Below the pieces are notes generated by a model, which was not told the DNA's origin, did no database searches, and worked only from the letters and a program-made list of their open reading frames with translations. From positions 18,331-82,330 of the forward strand of contig UQHV01000010.1 of the NCBI GenBank assembly GCA_900540895.1: a stretch of 64,000 nucleotides of DNA. The letters run 5' to 3'. The stretch comes from an uncultured Collinsella sp. (GTDB lineage Bacteria; Actinomycetota; Coriobacteriia; Coriobacteriales; Coriobacteriaceae). The position numbers and the translations under genes were made by a program. Numbering within the stretch: the first letter of the stretch is position 1; every line of letters begins with the position of its first letter. Shown piece after piece: positions 17,156 to 26,358 of this stretch.

Positions 17156-19468
17156 CTACGCCGACGCGCTGTCGCGAGCCGCCTGGCATGTAGGAGTCTG
17201 ACGCAGCGTAAGCGGCTTGTCCCCCGCCTCGGCCGACGTGGTCAGCGTATACGTGATCGTCGTCGTCTCGCCAGCATGCAGGTCAACGGTGCCCGAATAG
17301 AAGGGGATTCCATGCCACGTAGCGGCGCCGAGACCAAACTGGGTGCCCTCGACGGTCAGATCAGTAATGTTGCCGCCCGTCGGGGCAAACAGTGAGACAT
17401 TCAGACGCTCGTCGTCACGCGCGGCATCGGGTGCGCTCGCCGCAACGTAGTCGGGCAGCTTGCCAGCCTCCTCCTGCGTCATGATGTTCGTCAGGGTAAC
17501 GGTGATGCGATAGGAGCACGTGCCGTCACCGTTCTTGATGCCCTGGCCAATCTGCGTATCAGCGTTCAGGTACCAGTCGAGCTTGGAGAAGCTCAGGTTG
17601 TTAAAGTAAACGCCGGCAACAGGATCGGCACTCGGGTCATCCGGATTGGGCAGCGAAGCGTCAATGCCCGTCTCTTTGATGGCATTCTGCTCATCATCGT
17701 TTCTCATCCACGCGATCAGGCGGCCCTCTTCGGCACCGCGCTCAACGGCGCTGACAAGCTTCGTAACATCGACATCGCCGATACCGCCAAGGATCTTGTC
17801 GAAGGCAGCGCTGGCGACGGATGCAAAGATGCCGTCCGACTCCTCGACCGGATAGTTCCAGTACACATCGTGCATGAGGACCTTTGCGGCGTTGGTGCCG
17901 TCGACAACCGTTCCGTCGGGCAGCGAGACATTACCGACCAGGCCCAGCAGATACTGCAGGAACACCGGGTCGATACCGATGACGCCATCAACGTCCTGTC
18001 CATACTGGGACTTCCACAGCGCGGCGACACGCTGCGAGTTGCGGGGCCAATCAGGCGAATAGGTATTGCCCGAGTTGTACAGGTTACTGTGGTTGCCGAA
18101 CAGCGCCTCATCCTCTTCGTCGACGCTCTCGACTGCCTCATCCTCGCTGAGTCCAATGCGGGGAACAAACTCGCCAATCGACATCTGGCCGTCGGTGACC
18201 GAAATCAGACCCTGCGAACCGCCAAAGCCGCCGCAGGCACGAATCTCGACGTTGTTCATGGCGTACATAAGGTAGTTGCGCGTCTGGCCGTTGGCGCCGA
18301 GCATCTGGGGAAGGACGGGGGCGACCTTCTCCGCCGCGTCAACCGCGCCGTTGAGGGTGGCAAAGCCGTCCTTGGCCTTATCGACCAGCTCGGTCACCTG
18401 GGAAATATGAGTATCGCCAATGCCCTGGACCTTCTCGTTGGCGCTCTTGAACACCTTCGAGCTATTGGAAAGCGAATCGGCGACCGCCTGTAGCGCGGAC
18501 ACGTTAATCATGCCGTCCTGGAACAGCTTGCCGGGCGTAGCCTGCGAGAGGTTGTCGGCCATGGGAACCAGCGCGTTGCTCGAGACATCGGACAGGGCAT
18601 CAATCATGGTGCGGGCTGCGTTGATGTCACTGCCATACACCGGGATAAACGATGCCGCCGTCCACAGCGAGCTCGAGGTCTCCGCCTTCATGCTGTCGCA
18701 GAGCTCATCGATCTTCTTCGCGTCGTCGGGCAGCGTCGAAAAATCGCCCGACGTGACCTTGTCCTTAAGGCCACCGACGATCTCGACAGCCTCCTTCGCT
18801 TCGCTCTTTACGGTCTTTGCCGAGTTAAGCAGCATAAAGCCGCTTGCGCCAAGCGCAACGAGAAGCACCGCGACTACAGCGGCAATAATGGCGCCGGTGT
18901 GACGCTTTTTGCGCTCGCCCTTGCGATGGCGATGACGGACCAGACCGTCAGAGGTCGAACTCGACGAAGCGTCGCTACCGTAGTTCAAGCCAAAATCGTA
19001 ATAATCTTCCTTGGAACCCGAGCCCGCAAACTCGGTACCGCTATCATCCAGGCGGGCGAACGTGCCAGTCTCGGAGGCGCCGGTGTAGATCGTGCCAAGG
19101 TTACCCGTAAGCCCCGCGCCACCGGCAGAGGGAGTATTGTTGTCGGCCTTGCCGGCATTAACGTTGCCGGCGGCATTCGCGGCGTTGGCAGCACCTGCGT
19201 TGTTCGCAGGTACCGAAGGAGCCCCGCTCGACTGCGACGCGGAGGTTGCACCGCCCGCAAAGACATTCCCTCTTGCACGGCCGGTCTTTTTTGCCTTTTG
19301 AGACTGCTCGTACAGAGCGGTAAACATCGCCGTCTCGCCCGGGGATACGCGCTTACCGGAGCCGCCCTGTCCAGCGTCGCCCGGCGTGCCGGCCTTACCA
19401 GCCCCGTTCGGACGCGGCGGAACTGCAGGACGGCCGCTATCGCTGCCCTTAAAGTGATTACCAGCCAT
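17156..19468 (-). CDS. DUF4012 single-pass membrane protein
   Basis: A 770-residue protein with a disordered N-terminal cytoplasmic tail of about 200 residues rich in Gly, Ala, Asn and Ser, then a basic stretch (RHRHRKGERKKRH) and one transmembrane helix. A long extracellular domain follows. Its core (FGGSQGLISVTDGQMSI, then DVDGVIGIDPVFLQYLL) matches the DUF4012 family, widespread in Actinobacteria and often close to cell-surface polysaccharide genes. Its function is not known. The ATG at 19468 is chosen over the upstream one because GAGGA lies 8 bases before it. A terminator separates it from glmM. Confidence 0.8.
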   Translation of the reverse strand: MAGNHFKGSDSGRPAVPPRPNGAGKAGTPGDAGQGGSGKRVSPGETAMFTALYEQSQKAKKTGRARGNVFAGGATSASQSSGAPSVPANNAGAANAANAAGNVNAGKADNNTPSAGGAGLTGNLGTIYTGASETGTFARLDDSGTEFAGSGSKEDYYDFGLNYGSDASSSSTSDGLVRHRHRKGERKKRHTGAIIAAVVAVLLVALGASGFMLLNSAKTVKSEAKEAVEIVGGLKDKVTSGDFSTLPDDAKKIDELCDSMKAETSSSLWTAASFIPVYGSDINAARTMIDALSDVSSNALVPMADNLSQATPGKLFQDGMINVSALQAVADSLSNSSKVFKSANEKVQGIGDTHISQVTELVDKAKDGFATLNGAVDAAEKVAPVLPQMLGANGQTRNYLMYAMNNVEIRACGGFGGSQGLISVTDGQMSIGEFVPRIGLSEDEAVESVDEEDEALFGNHSNLYNSGNTYSPDWPRNSQRVAALWKSQYGQDVDGVIGIDPVFLQYLLGLVGNVSLPDGTVVDGTNAAKVLMHDVYWNYPVEESDGIFASVASAAFDKILGGIGDVDVTKLVSAVERGAEEGRLIAWMRNDDEQNAIKETGIDASLPNPDDPSADPVAGVYFNNLSFSKLDWYLNADTQIGQGIKNGDGTCSYRITVTLTNIMTQEEAGKLPDYVAASAPDAARDDERLNVSLFAPTGGNITDLTVEGTQFGLGAATWHGIPFYSGTVDLHAGETTTITYTLTTSAEAGDKPLTLRQTPTCQAARDSASA

Positions 19469-19617
19469 AAAGAAATCCTCGCAATTGAGTCGCAATGAAA
19501 AAGTCCATAACGTTACTAGTTTATGGCATTTTGAGCATCGACAGCTAAACTCCAGACACGGACATCAATTGGCGAAAATGCGGCACAACACCTTTTCTGT
19601 CTTGGCGGCGGCGTCAA

Positions 19618-20640
19618 CTACACCGTGAGGAACATCATCACGATGATCATGACAAAGCCGATAAGGTCGGTCGGCAAAAACACCGTGCCCAGCATAACGG
19701 CGCTGGTGATGGTCGCCGAAACCGGCTCCACAGTTCCGATGAGGCTCGCACGCACCGAGCCGATGTCCTTAACGCCCTGCATATAGAGCATGTAAGCAAA
19801 AAACGAGCCGATAACCACGAACACCGCGAGCGCCTCGATACCGGCGGCATCGAGCGCCGGCATATGCGCCCAGGGCTGCACGAAGACACATGAGACCACG
19901 CCCGCCGTGAGCATTGCCGAGCCCGTGACGATGGGGCTACCGTATTCGGGCAGGATCTTGGCGGGAATCACCGCCATACACGCGGCGCTGACCGCACACA
20001 TAAGACCTGCTGCCAGGCCAAGCGGCGAGATATTCAGGCTGGTAGGGTCGCCGCCGGTGGCAATTAAAAAGGTTCCACCCAGAGCCAGGCCAATGCCGAT
20101 GACTTCGCGAGTACGCGGCATGCGGCGATCGGTCACGCAGGCGTAGCCCATGATGATAACGAGCTGCAGGCACTGGAGCACCGTCGCGGTTCCGGCGTTC
20201 GTCAGGCGCACGGCCGAAAGATAGCAAAACTGGTTGAACAGCAGGCCAAAGGCGGTAAAGAGCAGCAGCTGCTTGCGATCGGCGGGTGTGGTCCAGAGCT
20301 TAATCAGGCGCTCGCGGTCGCGCGTAACAACCACGGCCATAAAGAGTAGACCGGCGAGAATCTGACGCACGCTCATAAGCCACAAGGTGTCGACGTGGTA
20401 GGTATCGAACAAAAAACTCGCGCTGGTGCCCGAGAAGCCCCAAAACGAACCGCCCACCAGCGTAGCCAAGACGCCCGTGATCATCTTGCGCGTCGAAGCG
20501 CTGTTCAGGCGGTCGCGCCATGCGCGACGGGTGTTGCGGCTGAGCTCGTCGGTGCCCTCGGGCACATCAATGTTCGATATATCGGTCATCGGCACCGAAG
20601 CCCCTGCGCCTTCGACCTGCTCGACACACTCTTTGCTCAT
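19618..20640 (-). CDS. EamA/DMT-family transporter
   Basis: A drug/metabolite-superfamily transporter with ten predicted helices in two EamA halves (about residues 45-175 and 190-335). The first half begins at GGSFWGFSGTSASFLF and the second at GLAAGLMCAVSAACMAVIP, with the second-half signature IGTVEPVSATITSAVMLGTVF. A 45-residue hydrophilic N-terminus precedes the membrane part. Substrate unknown; relatives export amino acids or metabolites. The start is supported by GGGGGAG upstream. It is a single gene, unrelated in sequence detail to the second DMT protein at 45459. Confidence 0.85.
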   Translation of the reverse strand: MSKECVEQVEGAGASVPMTDISNIDVPEGTDELSRNTRRAWRDRLNSASTRKMITGVLATLVGGSFWGFSGTSASFLFDTYHVDTLWLMSVRQILAGLLFMAVVVTRDRERLIKLWTTPADRKQLLLFTAFGLLFNQFCYLSAVRLTNAGTATVLQCLQLVIIMGYACVTDRRMPRTREVIGIGLALGGTFLIATGGDPTSLNISPLGLAAGLMCAVSAACMAVIPAKILPEYGSPIVTGSAMLTAGVVSCVFVQPWAHMPALDAAGIEALAVFVVIGSFFAYMLYMQGVKDIGSVRASLIGTVEPVSATITSAVMLGTVFLPTDLIGFVMIIVMMFLTV

Positions 20641-20871
20641 TCCACTCCCCCGAAACAGCCTGGAAACAATTCGGCTTACCTTACCACGGCGAAGTCACCA
20701 GCTGGAGGCTTGTCCGCTTATCGGTAGGACAATTCCGCAGGCGTCTTTCCATAGCTCGATACCGCAATGGCCTTGCATTATGCGACAGCCAAATCGCGGC
20801 AGCAGGCTCTTTTGAAATGGATGCGACAAAGCCCCCGAATTCCACAATGTAAGCGATTTTTAAAAATGTTC

Positions 20872-20900
20872 TTGCCACCGAGTTCAGCCTCCGTTATATT
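20872..20900 (+). promoter_or_regulatory. tRNA-Val promoter
   Basis: TTGCCA at 20872-20877 and TATATT at 20895-20900 are separated by 17 bases. The tRNA starts 29 bases after the -10 box. Confidence 0.75.
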
Positions 20901-20929
20901 ATCCCTTGCGCGCTTGCGCACCCTTGATC

Positions 20930-21004
20930 GGGCGTTTAGCTCAGGGGGAGAGCGCTTCCCTGACACGGAAGAGGTCAGAAGTTCAAATCTTCTAACGCCC
21001 ACCA
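20930..21004 (+). tRNA. tRNA-Val (GAC)
   Basis: A full cloverleaf: acceptor GGGCGTT with AACGCCC, D arm AGCTCAGGGGGAGAGC, anticodon stem CTTCC/GGAAG with loop CTGACAC (anticodon GAC at 20962-20964), T arm with GTTCAAATC, discriminator A at 21001 and an encoded CCA at 21002-21004. Accessory genes follow downstream, but I found no second copy of the tRNA 3' end that would mark an integrated element. Confidence 0.97.
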
Positions 21005-21012
21005 AATGTTCG

Positions 21013-21049
21013 CAGCTCAGAGGCTATGTCCTCTGGGCTGTTTTGTTTT
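21013..21049 (+). terminator. tRNA-Val terminator
   Basis: CAGCTCAGAGG and CCTCTGGGCTG form an 11-bp stem with one G-U pair, followed by TTTTGTTTT, 9 bases after the tRNA CCA. Confidence 0.9.
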
Positions 21050-21246
21050 ATGTCGCCAAATCAGCTGGCAGCTCCAACCGCCCAAGCAACCACCCTGCCC
21101 ATACACAAAACCGCGTCAATAGCCACCGAGGCCGAGGCCAACGCGTCTCGAACCCATCCGAGCCGCAACTTCTCAGCAAAACGCCGCGATGTCTGCGCCC
21201 TGCGGTATCCTTGAGCCACTTGCACCTGCAGCACCAAGGAGCCGCC

Positions 21247-21933
21247 ATGCGCACCGAGCTCGATGTTCCCTTTTCGCACAAAGACGAGGCCAAGGCCCTG
21301 GGCGCCAAGTGGGATCGGGCTAAGAAGATCTGGTATGTACCCAGCGGCGTTAACCCCGAGCCCTTTGCCGAGTGGCTGCCCGGCGTTGACCGATCCGACC
21401 CCTCAGCGCCGTATATATATCTAGTACTGGGCAAGCGCGAGTGCTGGAAGTGTCACAAAGAGACCTCGGTCGCGGCCTTCGGCATTCCCTATCGAGCCGA
21501 CAACGACGAGAGCATCGCCATCGCGCACGCGTCCAACGAAGCCGGGCACATTGCCATCAACACGGCCAACGCTAACGCACTCGCCATCGTGCCCGCTCTT
21601 GGCTGCGTGCCGGGCGAGATCCGCGACTACCTTCATAAGCGCTGCGGCTACAAGCCCGTAGGCGCGCGAGCCTCCAAAGCCCCGTCGCTCGGCAACACGT
21701 GCACCAGTTGCGACGCGCTGCAAGGCAGCCGCTATCTGTTCGAGGAGCCCTCGTCCCCGTTTGCCCTCACTGCCATCAACAAGCTGCCGGCACTGGAGTT
21801 TGTGCGCGTCGAAGTTGCCGGCGTCTTTGGCATCCCAGCCGCGCGCACCAATTTTGACCAGGCACTCTTTACCTGGGCACGCGACCATCACGCCGAGTTC
21901 CACAGGCAACTCGGTGAGGGGGTTTATTTGTAG
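21247..21933 (+). CDS. DUF5710 protein with two CxxC pairs
   Basis: A 228-residue protein whose first 45 residues (DVPFSHKDEAKALGAKWDRAKKIWYVP) match DUF5710, a small domain also found at the front of plasmid primases and other nucleic-acid proteins. The rest contains two Cys pairs, CWKC and CTSC, about 95 residues apart that could bind one zinc. No catalytic motif is recognised. The ATG at 21247 is chosen because AAGGAG lies 6 bases before it; the longer open frame reaching back to 20767 runs through the tRNA. It is the first gene after tRNA-Val. Function unknown. Confidence 0.65.
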   Translation: MRTELDVPFSHKDEAKALGAKWDRAKKIWYVPSGVNPEPFAEWLPGVDRSDPSAPYIYLVLGKRECWKCHKETSVAAFGIPYRADNDESIAIAHASNEAGHIAINTANANALAIVPALGCVPGEIRDYLHKRCGYKPVGARASKAPSLGNTCTSCDALQGSRYLFEEPSSPFALTAINKLPALEFVRVEVAGVFGIPAARTNFDQALFTWARDHHAEFHRQLGEGVYL

Positions 21934-21971
21934 GGACGGAGAAGCCTTCACAGCCAACTCCTCCGCATCAC

Positions 21972-22256
21972 CTATCCCTCGTCGCCGGCGTCATACACGA
22001 TATCGAGGCCACAAACAGGGCATTTCTCCGGATACACCGGCATATGAACGCCTGTCTGTTTTCTCACTTCGTCGCTGAACCTGTCGCGCGCATCGATGAA
22101 CCGAATGTCGAGACACGGTATTTGCGAGCCGCAGCAAGGGCAGGTGACGACAAACGACCCGCAATCAACCTCTACGCTCGGAAACATATTGTTGTCTATA
22201 AGGGCACACGGCAGTTTTCCGTACTTCCCCATCGCAATATCGCCTCGCCAGCTCAT
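21972..22256 (-). CDS. small CPCC/CPVC zinc-ribbon-like protein
   Basis: A 94-residue protein with two Cys pairs, CPCC in the middle and CPVC near the C-terminus, about 50 residues apart. They probably form one zinc ribbon, as in small CPCC-type proteins. The ATG at 22256 is preferred over the upstream frame start because GGGGAG lies 7 bases before it. It sits downstream of the HNH nuclease gene on the same strand (gap 122 bases), so the two may be co-transcribed. Function unknown. Confidence 0.55.
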   Translation of the reverse strand: MSWRGDIAMGKYGKLPCALIDNNMFPSVEVDCGSFVVTCPCCGSQIPCLDIRFIDARDRFSDEVRKQTGVHMPVYPEKCPVCGLDIVYDAGDEG

Positions 22257-22378
22257 ACACGCTCCCCTCTCGCTATACAAAACAGGAAGAGCATGCACCG
22301 GCGGGCATGCGCGAGATTGCATCGCCACGCGATCCGATCAAACAACACGATCGTCAAAGAATGCCAAAGCCAAATACG

Positions 22379-23461
22379 CTAATACGGCAGAAGCCCCGCC
22401 TTTTCACGCTTCTTTTCCGAGCGATCGAACTCAATGCGATGGGCCTCAAGAAACACCGTATTGGGTCGCCACTGACGCTCATTCGGCTGCCTTAGCGTCG
22501 CACCCGCAAAGGAAACGTAGCCGGTCTTATCCAGCAGGTACGATCCACACAGCCGATATTCGCCGCAAACAGGCTCAAACGAAATCAGATGAGCATCGAA
22601 TAAAGCATGTAAGTCGCGCCGAAGCAGAATGCCGTTGCTGGCAACCTGCGATTTGGGTCCCGAGTAATTCTCGATATGTGCAGCCTCCAGAGCTTCGCTG
22701 ACGCCGCAGTCCGACACCGCGCAACGGCCATCATAGGCGGCAACGAGCTGCTTGCGGAACCATTGCTGCCCCAATCGCTCGCGCCTTAACGCATAGCGGA
22801 CCTTTTCGTCGTCGGTCGTACCCTGTCCGGCAAACTCAATATCGACGGGCATGTGCTTCAGATAGCTCATGTCGGGCGCAAAACGGGGGTCCGGTCCGCC
22901 TTTATGAACAGGACCGTGCAGAACAAACCATCCGTTTTCGGGCTCGAACCGTTCAACAAACGCAAGGCCGAGCACCTTGTAGCCCACCTCGGTTGCAAAT
23001 ATGACTCCGACTGGAACGCCACATTCCATGCAGTTGAGCATTTTACGGTTGTAATTCTGGTCTCGAGAACCAACGGCGCCTGGCGCTTGGACCGAATACT
23101 TAATGACCCACGTACCATCGTCCAAATAGAGCGGAGGTACATCGGTGTAGAAGCTCTTTTTAGAGTTATGGACCGAAAGCGCAAAGATCTTATTGGGATC
23201 TTGCTTCACCCGATCCTGGCCCGGCCAGAAGATCCCTGAATCCCGCGTTACGGGAAAGAAGTCCGAGCCAATTCTCAAACGATACTGATACTGAGGGCTA
23301 TCTTCCTTGGTGTGGTGCGGAAGGCTGGTCCAAACGCCGCCGCGCTGTTCCTCACCCAGAAACCACTCCCATGCCTCAACGTATTCGGAAGGCACGAGAC
23401 TGCAGGCGCGGTCATAGCTTGGTCCATCCATCAACGGAACAGCAAGGTCAATGTCGTTCAT
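22379..23461 (-). CDS. HNH endonuclease
   Basis: A 360-residue protein with a C-terminal HNH nuclease domain: two metal-site Cys (CAVSDC), then ALEAAHIENY, SNGILLRRDLHALFDAHLI, in the order C-C-H-N-H typical of the HNH_2/restriction-like group. The N-terminal 220 residues are a separate domain I cannot name; it may read modified or specific DNA, as in type IV or McrA-like systems. The ATG at 23461 is used, with AGGTG upstream; the frame also permits GTG at 23470. Neighbours are small unknown genes, in keeping with an accessory or defence locus near tRNA-Val. Confidence 0.75.
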   Translation of the reverse strand: MNDIDLAVPLMDGPSYDRACSLVPSEYVEAWEWFLGEEQRGGVWTSLPHHTKEDSPQYQYRLRIGSDFFPVTRDSGIFWPGQDRVKQDPNKIFALSVHNSKKSFYTDVPPLYLDDGTWVIKYSVQAPGAVGSRDQNYNRKMLNCMECGVPVGVIFATEVGYKVLGLAFVERFEPENGWFVLHGPVHKGGPDPRFAPDMSYLKHMPVDIEFAGQGTTDDEKVRYALRRERLGQQWFRKQLVAAYDGRCAVSDCGVSEALEAAHIENYSGPKSQVASNGILLRRDLHALFDAHLISFEPVCGEYRLCGSYLLDKTGYVSFAGATLRQPNERQWRPNTVFLEAHRIEFDRSEKKREKAGLLPY

Positions 23462-23676
23462 CGCCAGCACCTACAACCATACGAACGCGAGTCATGCCCC
23501 TCAATAATATGGCCGAGAGTCAATTATTACGAGATCTCATTCCGCGATCGGCACATCGTTGATGCTCTCGGTTTGCCGCTGGCGCGTTTGTACCCCGCTG
23601 CCCCACTTCCCTGTATACTGATGTAGCACGTGTTTCATCCGGGCTTGTTGGGCCGGATTGTTCATGGGAGGGTCTT

Positions 23677-24168
23677 ATGGCTGCTTCGAATCCGCCTAAG
23701 GGGAGCGTTTCTTCTTCGTCCATCAAGCCGGTTACGCGCAAGGCTGTGCGTTGCCAGCGCGAGGTCGCTTGGCTTGTCACGCAGGCGGCGGGCAGGCTTG
23801 TGGCGACCACTCAGGACGTCAATGCGCCTACGCCGAGCTTTGTGTTAGCGGCGGCGCTGGATTTTGTGCGCCAATTGGAGCTTGCCGCACAGGATGCCAG
23901 CGGCCACCTCGACTACCAGAATGTTATGGCGCCCGACCTGCAAACGTTCTGCCACATGGCCAAGTTGCCCGCCGCACCCAATGCGCTTTCGGACGCAGGC
24001 TACATGTTTACGCTTTCGGGCGCGGACCTTATCCGCGACATCTATGCATACTGCAGCGAGCTCGCCGAGCGCCACGTCTTTGACGCGGCTGAAGTCAAAC
24101 CGGGATATGTCATCAAGCTGGTTCTTAGGCTGTTCTTGATGGACGGGTTCGGGGCCATGCCGGCGTAA
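23677..24168 (+). CDS. hypothetical helical protein
   Basis: A 163-residue protein with a Ser-rich N-terminus followed by a mostly alpha-helical sequence (about residues 25-160). No motif, signal peptide or membrane segment is seen. GGGAGG lies 5-6 bases before the ATG, so translation is well supported. It stands alone between the divergent HNH gene and the convergent AlbA_2 gene. I do not recognise the family. The helical N-terminal segment could bind a partner or nucleic acid, but nothing in the sequence shows this directly. Confidence 0.55.
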   Translation: MAASNPPKGSVSSSSIKPVTRKAVRCQREVAWLVTQAAGRLVATTQDVNAPTPSFVLAAALDFVRQLELAAQDASGHLDYQNVMAPDLQTFCHMAKLPAAPNALSDAGYMFTLSGADLIRDIYAYCSELAERHVFDAAEVKPGYVIKLVLRLFLMDGFGAMPA

Positions 24169-24268
24169 GCCGAGTCTTTAGCATCACCGTCGACTGAGCA
24201 ACAACCGCTTTACCTTAGTGGGCGCCAATTGAGGGTCGATTATTGGGTCGCCTCGTCCACTAACGCAT

Positions 24269-25735
24269 TTATTCCACGCGCTCTGACAGTCGATACTTGC
24301 GGTTGCGGCTTGTCAACGGCGCCGTCGGCTCAAGCTCGCCCTGCTCAATGAGCGCATTGACGCGTGCCCTAACCTGGGAAACCGTGAGTCCCGTGCGCTC
24401 CGCCAGTTCGCGCGTCCCCAATTCGCCGTAGCGCTTGAGTGCCGTCATAATCAAGTCCCCGCCATGATCGACCGGCTCGATCTTTGAACGGTAAAGTACG
24501 ACCTTGAACCGATCGAATCCCGGGCAGAACAGGGGCCCGGCCAGACCATGCGCGCGCATGGCATCGATCATCATCGGGATGCCCGAGCCATTGCCCTCAG
24601 CCGGCGAACCTGCGCCATCCGGCAGCGGGACAATCGACATGAGCTTCACAAGCGTCGCGTTACGGCATCGGGAGCTGCCGTCAAACAAGTTCTCGCGAGT
24701 CTTTCCCCCGTAAAGGCCGCCAGGATTTGTCACCTCGACACGATCGTCAAAGACGTCGACGGCAATCGATTGTCCACAGAACCGATCCCCGTATTCTCGA
24801 TGGATTACGGCGTTGGCGATTGCCTCGCGCAGAACCTCCTCGGGAATCTCCAGCGAGTCGATACACGAGATGCCTTGGACGGTCGAGATGCGGCGCAGGT
24901 TTTTGGCGACAGCTGCGACGGCATCCGAGATCATCTCGCCCAACGTTCCCTCACAGATTGTGCGGTCCATGAACCTCAGCGACCCCACAGCTCCCTTTTG
25001 AGCTCCCACGTGGACAGCCACGTCAATGAAGAGCTTGGGATAGAACTGCTGAGGGTAAACGCCCGCGGCAAGGAGGCCGGCCTTGGTAACATTGCCCTGG
25101 AAGTCGAGGAAATTCAGACGCTCCATCTTTGTCTTCTTGTCCGCCGCACCGCGCATCGCTCGAGGCGTCAACGAATAGGCACGCTCTATCGTGCGGTCGA
25201 CCAGCGACTCGTCGAGATCGCCCACACTCGTGCCGGGCACCGCATCGCGATCGCTAGGACTCGTCCGCTCATATGACGGCAGTGCCAAAACCTCGGTCGA
25301 CGAAAGCGGGACATCTTTGTCATCGATGCGCTTGTAGCTGCCGCCCTGGGCGCCTCGCTCTATGACATAGCAGGGCTTGCTCGACGGATCGAGCTCCTCA
25401 ATCGTAATGACGAGAACGATGACGTCCTGAAGCTCCACTCGCTCGATCGTGTATTTAGGCGGATTGGCCAGCTTTCCTCGACCGCCCGCATCACCCATGC
25501 CTGACACAAATTGGTTGAGCACTTTCTCGGTCTCGAAGTTCTCAACCGGGACAAAACCTGCGCGCTCACTCACTCCGAGCACGATGATTCCGCCGGCAGT
25601 GTTCGCGAATGCGCTCACCGTTTCCCACACATCGCGGGAAAGCGTCGTGGCGCTCTCCTTCACTTCGACGTTAAGATCATCCGAGCCCATACGCCTTAAA
25701 GACTCAAGCAGACCGGTCAGCTCGTTTTCGTTCAT
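24269..25735 (-). CDS. AlbA_2/Schlafen-type putative transcriptional regulator
   Basis: A 488-residue protein of the AlbA_2 (Schlafen AAA_4) group. Residues 1-125 form the AlbA_2 domain (ESATTLSRDVWETVSAFANTAGGIIVLGV). A long middle region has the HATPase_c_4-like segment EEVLREAIANAVIHREY and FDDRVEVTNPGGLYGG. The last 60 residues are a winged helix (RELAERTGLTVSQVRARVNALIEQGELE). Proteins of this build are usually annotated as divergent-AAA regulators and are often linked to phage defence. The ATG at 25735 follows AAGGA. Immediately upstream lies a 25-bp perfect palindrome (25813-25868), a plausible operator. Confidence 0.8.
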   Translation of the reverse strand: MNENELTGLLESLRRMGSDDLNVEVKESATTLSRDVWETVSAFANTAGGIIVLGVSERAGFVPVENFETEKVLNQFVSGMGDAGGRGKLANPPKYTIERVELQDVIVLVITIEELDPSSKPCYVIERGAQGGSYKRIDDKDVPLSSTEVLALPSYERTSPSDRDAVPGTSVGDLDESLVDRTIERAYSLTPRAMRGAADKKTKMERLNFLDFQGNVTKAGLLAAGVYPQQFYPKLFIDVAVHVGAQKGAVGSLRFMDRTICEGTLGEMISDAVAAVAKNLRRISTVQGISCIDSLEIPEEVLREAIANAVIHREYGDRFCGQSIAVDVFDDRVEVTNPGGLYGGKTRENLFDGSSRCRNATLVKLMSIVPLPDGAGSPAEGNGSGIPMMIDAMRAHGLAGPLFCPGFDRFKVVLYRSKIEPVDHGGDLIMTALKRYGELGTRELAERTGLTVSQVRARVNALIEQGELEPTAPLTSRNRKYRLSERVE

Positions 25736-25812
25736 CTGCACGTCCTTTCGCTCGGTCCTGCGGAGAATGCCGCGGATAGATTTCCCTCGTCTCTCAGTTA
25801 TCTCTCGAAATT

Positions 25813-25868
25813 ATCTCTCATCTATCTCTCTATCTCTCGGCTTAGAGATAGAGAGATAGATGAGAGAT
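25813..25868. repeat. 25-bp perfect inverted repeat built of TATCTCTC units
   Basis: Arms 25813-25837 and 25844-25868 are perfect inverted copies with a 6-base loop. Each arm is made of repeated ATCTCTC/TATCTCTC words. More copies of the word occur around it (25793-25812 and 25964-26010). The cluster lies 78-275 bases upstream of the AlbA_2 regulator gene. It may be an operator array or a strong hairpin in the leader RNA. It holds no gene. Confidence 0.85.
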
Positions 25869-26046
25869 GGAATGTCTACCATTTGCTTCATTTATACATA
25901 TTTTTGCTGGTAGAACAATTGGTATTGAGACAATACCATGATTGCCTGTCTCTTTGCTGCTCAGTTATCTCTCATTTTTTTCTCTCATCTTCCTGTCATC
26001 TCTCATATTAGAGACGAATGAGGGACGAGAGATACGCGAGTGATGG

Positions 26047-26223
26047 ACGAGCGAGGATTTTCGGACGGTCGGATAACGAGAGTGGATATTTGGACGGTTT
26101 TTGGGGCTTTTGCGGCAAATTCCGTCCAAATATCCACTCTCGTTCGATAGGTATCCGGAAATCCTCGCTCGTCCGTCCGAATATCCACTCTCGTTTGGCG
26201 AGTGTCCAATTTTCCACGCTCGT
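26047..26223 (+). repeat. 20-mer array element, copy 1
   Basis: The consensus 20-mer GTCCGAAAATCCACGCTCGT appears as two inverted units on the left (26047-26066, 26076-26095) and four direct units on the right (26124, 26153, 26175 and 26204, spacing 29, 22, 29). The centre forms a hairpin with a 28-base loop. It lies 135 bases before the M16C peptidase start. Copies 2 and 3 at 30404 and 31805 share the 29/22 spacing. Confidence 0.85.
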
Positions 26224-26358
26224 GCGGCGGGCACGCGAGCCCTTCGCCCAATCCGCTGGCATCGTCTCCAGTTCGCCGCAGGGTCGCGGCCCCATATGGG
26301 TATACTCTCGAGGATTCGACTCGATTCGCCCCCGCTGGGGCGTCAAAGGAGACTGCAT

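Noticed and set aside
20767..21246. N-terminal extension of the DUF5710 gene
   Set aside because: The frame crosses tRNA-Val and its terminator; AAGGAG sets the start at 21247.
26047..26223. CRISPR-like array of 20-mers
   Set aside because: Units are imperfect, spacers are 2-9 bases, some units are inverted, and no cas genes are near.
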